Assembly: GCF_932526225.1 (NCBI RefSeq)
Contig: NC_064042.1
Span: 14,271,040-14,335,039 of the forward strand
Source: Nematostella vectensis
Taxonomy: Eukaryota; Cnidaria; Anthozoa; Actiniaria; Edwardsiidae
Length of the DNA stretch: 64,000 nt
Direction: 5' to 3'
The position numbers and the translations under genes are program-made. This document shows positions 45,801-57,800 of the stretch, piece after piece. Below the pieces are notes generated by a model. That model was not told where the DNA came from, made no database searches, and was given only the letters and a program-made list of their open reading frames with translations. Positions within the stretch are counted from its first letter, which is position 1. Each line of letters opens with the position of its first letter.

Positions 45801-48800
45801 CACATGGGGGGATCTGGCTCTGTCTACAGGGGGATCTGAGTCTGGCGCTGTCTACGAGGGGATCTGGCTCTGGCGCTGTCCACAGGGGGATCTGGCACTG
45901 GCGCTGTCTACGGGGCGATCTGGATCTTGCGCTGTCCACAGGGGGATCTGGCTCTGGCGCTGTCTACGGGGAGATCTGGCTCTGGCGCTGTCTACGGGGG
46001 GATCTGGCTCTGTCGCTGTCTACGAGGGATCTGGCTCTGGCGCTGTCCACAGGGGGATCTGGCTTTGGCGCTTCACAGTTGGAACTGGCTTTGGATTTGT
46101 TGCGATTGGGCATTAGGAGGAGTGACAGGTACATTTCTTGAGTACATCACTGAGTAGGTCAATAAACAGAGCTTTCCGCCGAGTGCTTGGAGGTATATGG
46201 ATGTCAAGCTGCTCACACACCTGACGAAGCATTACAACACTGAGCTGCTTCAACTTCCCTTCCACCATCATGTCGCATAGGTTAAAGTGGTCATAGGCGA
46301 TGGGATGCTGAAGCGCGACTTCTCTTATCACTAGGGTTCTAGTACTTGCATATGTGTGCTCTTCTAGCGCCGCCTCCTCATCATCACTGTCTACGGACTG
46401 GCGTTGTCGGTTCTTCAGAGCCTTTCTGGAAAAGTAAGACGTTATTTGCTGAGGCGTTAAAAATTCTTCAGGATTGAACAAGCGCCCGCCGTCTGAATTT
46501 TTTGCGTAGCGCATGTTGCGCGCGACCGCGGAGGCATCAGCTTTGTTACCAGTCTGCTGCCCAATGGAAAACATGTCATCTAGATATTTTTTCTGACGCT
46601 TTGAAAAGCGCTTGGTCTTCTTGGTGGATTTCAGCGCCCATCCCATTTCGAGCTGGTGTGCAGCAGGGTCTTGCTGGTGGCCTGGTCTTGTCAGTGCTGT
46701 TGATGCTCCCTCCTGAAGACGATGAGTGTACCTGATCTTTGCCATGTCGAGCATTGTTGCTCGAGTGTCACGCACTTCACACTCCCCATAGGCTAGATGC
46801 CTCTCAAGAGAGGAAAGCGACATGAATGTGCGAACACATCCCTCATTTGTGCACTGAAATAGTGAAGAGGAAGAGGACGACTGTTGCGATGCATGGCTCT
46901 GAGTATTTGGTAAAGTCGTTGCTGTGAAGCCACCAGGGGAAAAGGTCTCCCCAAATGACGTCTCAAATACAGTGGCTACGAAAGAGGAAATGGAAGTAAA
47001 ATACATACAATTGCGAATAAAAGCAGAATATTCCTAACATAGGGTGACATTTATTTTATTTTATTTTTCGATCCATGCGGCGCATATTAGATGAAGATGG
47101 ATAATAGTTGCACCGCTCATTTGAATAAGTATAGAAACCTATGCCCACCTTGCATGTCGTCAACAGGAAAACCTTTCCCTCGTCCCACATCGAAAGCTCT
47201 CCATGAATTGATGACGCTGCCTTGGTACTCAAAATTATTGAGAAAGCTGATTCCTTCCCACTTGGCGCTGAGAGATTGCTTGATGAGAGACGCATCCACT
47301 AGTGCTATACGGACCCCTTGAAGACCACCATATGACAGCATAGCATTCTTCAGCTGTTCAAGCGTCGTCACGTCGTGTCCTTCATTGATATACTTGCGAA
47401 CATGCGCCTTTATGTGCGCCGCTTTCCTGTCGCACGGTCCCTTGCCTCCTTGTGGATCGCTGAAATCTGCACGTTCGACCCTTATCCCAGTTCTTTTCTC
47501 CATGTCGGCGTATGCGGCTAGTGTGGCCGCACTGTGGTAACAGCCTGCGTTGTCCTGACGTAAGAATGCCTTTTTTATTTCAGGGCACTCGCTCTTGATG
47601 GTACGCAGGACGTGTTCCACAATATGAACCACAGCAGAAGCATCTTGATTGCAGTTCCTTGCGATGTGAACGAAGGTCTGAGTTTGGACCTCATCCCCGT
47701 TTTTCCTGGCCACCACACTTATATGCCAAGAAATTCCCCTCTTGGCAAACCAGTCCGTCTGGGACTCACGGTATTTTTTCGGGAGAAATTTCATCGCCCA
47801 GTCGTCTGTGATCAGTACTGAAGATTCGTCGAGATCTGCTATTACTTTAATTCTTGCAGCATCCTGTCGATTGCTGCGAAGAAGATGAGCTTTCCACAGC
47901 TGAATGTCCTCTGCTGCCTTCCCACATCTATGGCGAAGGTCTATTAGCTGATCCTCTATAAATGGAAGGATATCCTCTTCTAGGGAGACTTTGATCGCTG
48001 CTATTACATCGCTTAGATCTTCGCATTGGGGACAGGAAAAGTCGTGCTGATGGTCACAATCTTTGCGAAACAGTCTATCCCTGCTGTCGCTCAGCGCCCA
48101 TGTACTGCAGTGGTCGGCCACAGGCGATGAAGCGCTAACGTGAATCTGAAATGAATGCCATACAACGGCTTTCAGTTGTACATTGCAAAATCAATACAAA
48201 AGAGAGAACATTAGACTATAGATGCGACTTTTGTGGCACTGTTGTTTTGGTTTTTTATTTTTGTTTTTATTTTATGTATTTTTTAATAGATATGTTAAAA
48301 TGTTTAAATTTTATATTTTAGCAATAGAACGGAGCAGTTTTAATGATAGGATGGAATTATTTTCACACTGATTTAGATCACTTTTTAATTGTAATAAATA
48401 AATATGTCACGCAAGTACTCTCTCACCACACCCCTCCCCCCACATACGCATGTTTTTATTTTTGCTCATTTGCTAAAAAAATTATTCCGTCTCGTTGTGT
48501 ACTTTTCTTGTTCATTAAACGATGTGACGTCATTCATGAATTATCAGAGGACAGACGCATGCAAAGTATAATTTTCCATAGCCCTGGCTAAACAGGCAAA
48601 CGTGTTTCGTACATAAATGCTTGATGAAAATGTTTTGAACTAGTTCAAATATCGGGAAATGCGTGTTTAGCCAGGGCTTGTAATAAAAACAGGATGCAAA
48701 TAGCGAATTTTACCTTGTATTCTGACTTCAAATACTGTTTGCTGGCCTTTAGTTGTTTTTGAAGATTTTGCGCAGTGCCCTGTTCAATCGCCCCGCAGTC

Positions 48801-51800
48801 TTGCAGCTCCTTGACGATATCGCACAGCTCATCGAACGCACTGCTACCTTCAGCTGCAACATAATCGAGTCCTTGAAGTGACTTACGCACGGTTGCACTA
48901 CAAGCAGAAAGGATGGCTAGCATCGTTGTTCTCCCGAAAGGCTTGAATCCACTTTCTTCACAGTAGCTCTGGTATTGGCGGACGATTCTTTCCGGTATCA
49001 TAGTTCTTATGACATTCGGTGTCTCGAGGATTTCGCCAGAAGACAGACAGAGGTGCTTTAAACCAAATGGCAGGTCCTGCACAATGTGAGGACTGGTGAT
49101 AAAGTCCAGGAAGTGGTCCAGCTGCTTTTCTTCGATCATCACTCGCACCTGTTTGATAGCAGGTCTTGGTGCACCTCTGCCGAACTCTTTTTTATGTCGC
49201 CGGGCAGCCAAGAAGAGATATTCTGTAAGCCCTGGAATAAAGCTTTTTAGTCGCTTGAATGGTACCAGATCAGCCATAACAGAAAGTATTTCTCGTCTGG
49301 TTTCCCATCCATTCGCCAGGTGATAGGCCTCGGCTAGCGCTGACAGGTATTTGCCATCTACCCCGTCGTCACTACCAAGCTCTTTCTCTACAAGTCTAGA
49401 CGAGGTTAGAGCTCCCCAAAGCTGTGCCTCGTCACCAGGCATCATGACTCGCATAGAAGATACCACGACATCTTTCGCCTGAACCACGTGACTCTTTCGG
49501 GTCCGCGCACTTGCCTCTCCCCAGGGTTTTCTTATCTTGTTTATGCGCGTCTCTACACCACAAGCTTCCAAAAAACTGTTCAACTTTCCACGAGGTTCTG
49601 GTGGCATATTTGGAAGTGTTTCAGAGGACGCTGTGCTGCTACCACTTTCTCCAATAGGGACATATAGGCTTTCTTCTGCTTGATCCTTCTGCGTGATATC
49701 TGTAGATGTAATGGGCGTAATGTACTCGCCTGGTGTTACGACAGGTTCCGGAAGTGTTTCGTCGCCTTTGGTTTCAGCAAGGGAAAGGTTTAGAAGTGTT
49801 TCGCACAATTCTACTACCTCATTCTTGGCTTCCTAACAATAAAGCAAAGCAAAGTGTCTTACTGCGTGGTTCACCATTAAAGTTAAGTAAATATTGTCAA
49901 GAAAGTGACATCTTTATCGAAGCTATAGTACTATTTTTTTTCTTCGGAAATCTAGGCATGACTCTTATTGTCCCCAACACAACTTACCAACACGGCTCTC
50001 GGAAAGGGCTCGAAAATGAGCATTAACGGTAATGATTATAAACCGATTACGAACGCTCCACCACAAGAAAAAAACATACCTCCAAGGCCGGCACTTGCGG
50101 TTGTTCTTTTACATCCTTGTCTAGTCGCTTTCGGCAACGAGTACAGATTACTGTAAAAAATATAATATTACCCATTAGGCACAATAGAATTAGACGTACC
50201 CTAGGGCAGCAGGAACATAGTTTTATTAGGAGATATCCCAATAAAAACACGAAATCACTTCACTAAAATGTTTTTTTCCCGATGAATTGATAAGTCTAGA
50301 AACTCTGTTCCTACAGCCTTGTCGTTTTCTAGGTTTCTCCACTCTCCTCCTAAATCTCGAACTGTTTAAACAGGACATATCTCGTTTACCACATCTATGG
50401 CTTCCGGTTCGATTGATACTGTGCGGTTAAGATAAAAATACTTCCTTACCTGAGCCAACAGGTACAAGGATGCCTGTGACCGCGAACAGTTGCTTAGATT
50501 GTGCTAAGGTTATTCCACGTTCCCCTTTAGCGCGGCTCCGGTGTTCTGACCACGATAATGGGCAACAGCAGTTCTTACGATTACTGCGCCATCGGATACC
50601 ATGTGAATCGCGATGGCTTGGACAGATAGTGACCTTGGTGTATTTTCCTTCAGGGTCAAACAAACCTGGACAGCAAATCAAACTGTATGTTTTAAAAAGT
50701 GGTTATTCATAGTGCGTCAATGTTGAAATTGTTTTACCTGCACGGGCCAGAAGCAGCTTCGCTTCGTAATCTAGCGAAACATCCCTCACCCCCAAAGAAC
50801 GGAGATGCTTCTTGATATCTTTAGTGCAGTTTGTGATATTCACGCACTGCACTATACCAGGGTTGTCTTGACTAGCGCCACACGTCCCGCCTACAAACTG
50901 AGAGTACGAGCAAAACGCCATATTCTCACTAAAACTGAGCAATACGGACAGCAAGAAGAGACCAGCGTATGAACACTCATAGAACGCATAAGTTTTAGCG
51001 GTACCTGGTACTGGTATAAAAAACTATCTGTTTATTGCCAACTGTCAATTTCCAAAACAAAAGAGGTGTAACTTCCGCCCCGCATTGGAATAAAATCCAT
51101 TATCCGGTAACTTCGATGGCGTACAATTTCAAACAATCCTTACGGTTGGACATTATCTATTTCATTCTATTCAAAAATAAGTAAAAGGGTCATATTATTT
51201 GGTTAGTTGCTCTTTCTCTTTTATCTTTTTTTTGTGTGTTTAAGGAAACCTTCGGGATTCCTGTGTGCGTTTCCGGTCATAACCAAAACATTCCGGGATC
51301 GCAAACCGAAGTGAGTTTTAAAGCGTTTTTTCTTCGTTTGTAAAGGAAAAAAGCGTTGATAAAAAACGATGCCTATCAAGTGCTTTCGCAAGCTGAGGTG
51401 AGGGAAATTCGAAACCACTAAATTTGTTGTTTGATTTATGTTACAAATTGTTTGGACACAAACATTACGCGCGATTAAATATAAGCTATTCAGATACGCT
51501 TTAAAATACGTGTTTTTCCTAAATCATCTCGCACAGTGATGAATTCAAGTAATAACACACATATTTATTGGTCCTCAAATTTATTTTCGGCGTTGTTTTG
51601 AGGAGGGAGCGTCGACAAAAGCCAAAATTCCCTGCTTATTCAGCACTTGGTGTCACAGTTATGCCCAAGCTCAAAGGTCAATTACCTGTGAAGTGTTGTA
51701 TCTTCTAAGCGCTCTCAGCCCTCCGGATTTTATTATCCCCAAAATTTTATTTCAGATTCTAGACAAATAAGTGACTGTATTTTCAGGAAAAATGACAATT

Positions 51801-54800
51801 TTTAATAGATCAATGTACCAGACGCGACTTTTGAGGCCTCAATTTGTCGGTTTAACGATCGTGCCAAATGATGGATGTGAGGCTATATTTGAAAAAATCT
51901 GTCAAATATTCTATTTCAATTGGATTAAGCCGAGATTAAAATGATCTTGAGTGCATATATCCTGGTTGCCTCCTGTGTTGTTGTTTTGTTTCTGCGATGT
52001 TTATTTTTTGCGCGGCAGGTAGCGATATCTGGTTTAAACTTTGTAGCGTTTTTCAGGGTCAAGCCGAGAAAAATAAGGAAAAATCCATAAAATATTAAAT
52101 ATTTGTCCGATTTTAAAAAGAAACACATTTTTGTAATCAGGATGACAAATATAAGTCTATAGACAAAGTATTGAAAAATCGATTTTTCAAGTATTGCATT
52201 TCATCTTGAATGGATTAACGGAGCGGCTCTTATGGACATTACTCAGGATATTATTGACCAATAGAGAAGAAGAGAGTTGCTCTTTACTAAAGACTCCGCA
52301 TCTAGAGATATTCTTACTTTTGAGGCTTTCATGAAAAAATATCGTCATGGACAGCCGTTTCTAATTTGTTTCACTGACGCAATCATCAATGCATCATTAG
52401 CTTTCATGACCGCTCGAGGGCACTGTGCTAAGATAAATTTATCTAATATGCTTGTTTCCCATCGTATAGTTCCTCCAAGTATCATCGTCATCAGTAGCGT
52501 CGTTACTGTCGGAGAAAACACAGACGCTCGACTACCATGCGTGTCGGAAGGGAACCCAGCTACCGAAGTCACGAAGTGGACCCGAGTAGGCGGCGAACTT
52601 GGCCCGCCGGATAAATTCGTTGTGCTCGAGAGGGGTTCGCTTCTGATTCGAAAAGTGAAAAGGTCGGACATGGGAACGTATGTCTGTACTCCTTCTAATT
52701 ATATCGGTGCCGGAAAACCTGGAACTACAAATCTGGTCGTGCAAGGTGAGGTGAAAACTGTAGTAGAGTTAGCGAGATCTTGTGGAAAATGCAGTCATAA
52801 ATCGCGTATAGACGCGCAATGCATCACGGGTAGGGCGACTCAGATATTTGCGTGCCCGCTCTTTTTCTCAAAGAGACTGGGTCATGGTCTGTGATCATGA
52901 AGAAGTATAAAGCGAAATTTCTGCAGCGTGAATTTTCAAATTAGCAATTAGCTTTTTTTTTTTTTTTTTTATGACTAACTATATATGTCATTCCTAGTTG
53001 TTCCGACGTTCACCGAAGTCCCATCCAGCGTAGTTTCCGTACGCGTCGGCGAGGAAATTCGGTTCAAGTGCTCGGCGGTTTCCGAGACCGTTCCGAGCGT
53101 CAGCTGGCGGCGCGTCGGAAAGGCTTTCTCGAACCGAACCCAGACGAGTAAGGGCTTGTTGACCATATTAGGCGTGCAGACCGTAGACCACGGAGAATAC
53201 GAATGCGTCGCCGAGACAGATAAAGGAAAAGCCGTCCACACAACGACTTTAAACGTCATATGTAAGTCAAACGTAATCATTTCTATATACAAACCACAAT
53301 AATATTTATAGCCATTATATAAAGGGTCGACAGCAATACTTCCTCTTTGCTAAGTCTACCTTCTCATAATGATTTTTTTTTCGCAAAAGCCGGTTGATTT
53401 CGAAATGCATTGCCTCCCCGTGAAAATGGCAACAGTTGCCTTATATCACTCAGCCCTGTTCACACTGATACATCTCCCTTGATGGTTAACCAACCACTGA
53501 CTCTTGTCCACGTGTAGCCGTTCCTTCGAGGCCTACCATCACAGCAGTCAGCATCGAATACACAACAGCAAGAATCGTATGGACAGCAGGATACGACGGA
53601 GGATTCGCCCAGCGATTCCGTGTCTGGTACCGCAGGTCCAAAGACTCAGATAGCCAGTGGAAAAAAACGCCTCAGCTGCCCTTGGGAACCCTGTCTCACG
53701 AGATACCGGGACTCGTAGAAAACACTGAGTACTACTTTGCAGTGCGAGCTATTAATAAGGAAGGGCCTGGGGATTTCAGTCAGATTATGTCGCAGAAGGG
53801 AAGCGGTTCTCCGACCGTAATAACAAACAAGCCTCGTAAGTAATGCTACATCCGGAGTACTATTGAGACCTGAGACTGATATGATATGAAGAATTTGATA
53901 TGGATTGCTTCAGCTAAAGTCGTCCCAAACGACAGCGAAAAATACTTACCATATTGACACATCTCTACACTTTCGTTTGAGAGGTTACTGTGATTTGTCG
54001 ATTTGTTATTGGTCAGCACCATGCCAAGAAGTTTCTGTGCAGGAGAATAAACGCGCTTCAAGAGAAAAAAAAGACGGAAGTCAGAAGACGATTTAGCTCT
54101 TAGAAATCGAGTTCGTAGAATATTGTAAACCGCAGTTAAGACACCTTCTTTTGTAGGCTAAATGAATGTTACTGGAACCGTTTTGGTATTTATCTATCAT
54201 GTCCGGGTGCTTGACTTGGCTATAGGGTTTTGCGTATTTATAGAGCAATACCGTATGCCGGTTTTTTTTGTTGTTGCTTCAGCCTGAATATTACTGAATA
54301 CTACTTGTTATTTACTTGAGTTGTAAATATTATATTAGTTTGCCTAAAGCTAACCGGCTCTTCACATAAAAACGTTTTTTTTTATCTATTTTTTAACAGA
54401 AGAACCACTCCCTCCCACTGACGTCATTGTCAACATCACGTCAGACGGCTACGTGTTGTCATGGAAACATGACCCTGTCCCTGGACGACCATCGGTCAAG
54501 GCGTTTGTTGTACAATACCGCCAGCAGAATGCGTCGTCCGAGTGGATCGAAGCGGATGGCAGCATTCCTAGCGACACCAGAACCTACACGCTGAAAGCAA
54601 AGCACTTGAGCCCAAATACGGACTACGAGTTTCGAATCTTTGCTTACGGGAACACTAGAAGTCGACCTGCGTATGTCTCAAATACTTATCATATCGGTAA
54701 GTGAGAGAATAACAGATATCGATGTCTGTATGCAATGCTAAAGTTCCGTTCGGCTAGTTTTATGCAAGAGATTTGTTAAGCATGTATCAGTTAAGCATGT

Positions 54801-57800
54801 AAGAGTTTTTCGCGGTATTTTGAGTTACCGAGTGAGAGTGACCGACTGGGGTGACCGAGCTAGCATGACCGAACGATAGTGACCGAGTGAGAGTGACCAA
54901 GTTAGCGTGACAGAGTGCGGTGACCGAGTGAGAGTGACTGAGCTAGCGTGACCGAGTGAGAGTGACTAAGCTAGCGTGACCGAGTGAGAGTGACCGAGTT
55001 AGCGTGACAGAGTGGGGTGACCGAGTGAGAGTGACTGAGCTAGCGTGACCGAGTGACCGAGTTAGCGTGACAGAGTGAGAGTGACTGAGCTAGCGTGACC
55101 GAGTGAGAGTGACCGAGTGAGAGTGACCAAGTTAGCGTGGCAGAGTGACCAAGTTAGCGTGACAAAGTGGGGCGACCGAGTGAGAGTGACTAAGCTAGCG
55201 TGACAGAGTGAGAGTGACCAAGTTAGCGTGACAGAGTGCGGTGACCAAGTTAGCGTGACAGAGTGGGGTGACCGAGTGAGAGTGACTGAGCTAGCGTGAC
55301 CGAGTGAGAGTGACCAAGTTAGCGTGACAGAGTGGGGTGACCGAGTGAGAGTGACTGAGCTAGCGTGACCGAGTGAGAGTGACCAAGTTAGCGTTACAGA
55401 GTGGGGTGACCGAGTGAGAGTGACTAAGCTAGCGTGACCGAGTGAGATTGACTAAGTTAGCGTGACAGAGTGACCAAGTTAGCGTGACAAAGTGGGGCGA
55501 CCGAGTGAGAGTGACTGAGCTAGCGTGACCGAGTGCGAGTGACCAAGTTAGCGTGACAGAGTGGGGTGACCGAGTGAGAGTGACTGAGCTAGCGTGACCG
55601 AGTAAGAGTGACCAAGTTAGCGTGACAGAGTGGGGTGACCGAGTGAGAGTGACTGAGCTAGCGTGACTGAGTTTAAGCGAAAGCAAGTGAGAGAGTGACA
55701 AGCTTGAAGCTTAGTTTTTCATACGTGTCACACACTCTAAAATAGGTCATGCAAGAACCTCTGGTACTAAGACAAACAATATGGAAAAACAAATATAACA
55801 ACAATAATGAGCTGGGCATCGCCATTAGTCTTCACAAATACGTATAACTCTTTGTGACTATCTCTTCATTAAATGTCTCGTGCTTTTGCTTCAGCTGCAC
55901 CGGTCGTTGCCAAGCGCATGACAAATGATGACGTCATACCCATTGTTGCGGGTGTCCTGGGCGCCTTGGCGTTCTTGGTTCTGCTTGGTCTCGTCTGTTT
56001 CTGTTGTCTTCAATGCCACGCCAAGAAAAAAGGTAGACTTGACCTTAATTTTGGAGAAGTATTCTCTGAAAAAAAATGGCGGTTTTACCTAAACCATCAG
56101 CTTTTCTTGCTGTGGAGCTATTTGTTGCTATACTCAGAAGCTTGATTTTTTTTTCTTTTGGATTTTTTTTCTGGATATTCTTTTTTCCGTTATTAACAAG
56201 GTATCTGGATGACTGACAATATTCATTTTCATAATACATGAACAAAGATCAGGTTACCGCGGTGATCGAAAGGCTGGTTATAATTTATCGGTTTACTTTT
56301 CAGGAACAGAAAATAGCAAGTCCAAAAAGGTCCATTTTGTTCTTCCGGATGGGTGAGTGCTAGTTTCTCTATTATACTATCTTCCAAATAAAATCTTCCT
56401 ATTTTATTTCCAGTTGTCTTCTAGATTCCCCCTTTCCTGTCAGTTAGGCCATTTTTCCTTTTTTATCTCATCCTACCCTCCATTCCAGGGTGCAATGCCA
56501 CTGAAATTTAGAGCGTTTTCAGCCTTAAAATGCTCCAAAAAAGAAAACGGCTCAGCCCCAATTGAAAATCAGACATTCTTATATAAGAATGCTTATTGGT
56601 AATGCGAATGACAGTTCCAGTACTGAAAGGTGCCTATAAATGAGCTCCTGCGATGCCAGAGCTATAGATCGATAACCTTTATTTGACAATTGTATTAGTG
56701 ACTCATGTTCTTCTGCATTCGATTGAAATATAATGAGACGCATTTTACCCTTCAGTTGTAGAACTGCCATTTGCCAATCGCCATTTGCCGCTTACACTGT
56801 CAACGTTATTTTACTAAGTATATACTTCCTTTTTTTTCAAAGTCTTTGAAAATGTCTTCAAATGTACTGGAATTTGAGTTCTGGAAATTTGTACGATACG
56901 TGTAGGTCTTATCTTGTTAAAGTCCTTTCTTCAAACACGATATTGCATCAAAAGTCTCCCCTAACAAATATCGTACCGTAAATGCCTCTTTCGCTCGCGA
57001 TTTTTTATTTGCTCCTCACTTTTACCGACCCTTATCCTTCTAGAATGACGGATAGATTAGTTGTCATTATATATTGAATAATAAATGATACAAAAAACAA
57101 TGTATGAAGAATCAATGAGTATTTGACGGGTGGCCGCGTAAACAAAACCCTGGAAATCTGGACTTCTATTGCGGGGAAATCGCCAATGACGGTCGAGCTG
57201 ATAACCCTGCTAACGGCACAAGCTCTTAGGCATGATAAGTGATAATAAGTGATAAGTTATTTATGAGATGATATCAGCGCGTCTGACTTGCTTGTCTTAC
57301 CAATATTGTAGCTGCGGTGTTAAATTTAATATATACAAAGACATTGTCGTGGGATCTTAAAGATATATGGCAGCTGAAGTAATTTGTTTGCTCCCTTGGC
57401 TTGGGGCTTTCTTTGTTTACATTCGCCAGGGTTTTCCCCGCGATGGGCTCACTCTTCAGGTATTATAAGCATTGGGCTTCCTCGTGTTCTCGAATTTGAA
57501 TTATAACTACCAAGTTGTTGGAAAATATAGCGATTCCTGCATTCTTTGTTTGCCAACGGTTAGGAATAAAACAAATATCTAACTTTGAAACAGATGCAAG
57601 TCGTAACATTTACCTTCAGTGTCGAAATGGTTAACCACAGAAAGTAAACAGTCTGAAAACTTTTGTGTTTTGACAACATACAGATATTTAAGGCTTATGT
57701 GGTAGATATAAAAGACATATTAGAAAGTTATATACTTTTGATATTGGGTAGTTCTCCAGAAATGTTTTAATCGTTTGCGTGACAAAGGATTAAATTCAAG

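Larger units (their letters stand above)
44086..52229 (-). mobile_element. 8.1-kb DDE-type DNA transposon with ~0.9-kb inverted repeats
   Basis: The element is bounded by TTAT at 44082-44085 and TTAT at 52230-52233, a 4-bp target duplication. Its ends are GAGCCGCTTCGTTAAACCAT on the left and, in reverse complement, GAGCCGCTCCGTTAATCCAT on the right. The terminal inverted repeats run about 44,086-44,980 and 51,310-52,229. Between them is one six-exon minus-strand gene and a minisatellite. It sits in intron 4 of the IGSF9-type gene, antisense to it, between the Ig3 and Ig4 exons. The superfamily is not assigned: a 4-bp TTAT duplication and long repeats do not match any group that I can name securely. 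Confidence 0.85.

Noticed and set aside
45302-46157. Overlapping open frames on both strands over the GGATCTGGCTCTGGC repeat
   Set aside because: Repeat translation artefacts in a non-coding minisatellite.
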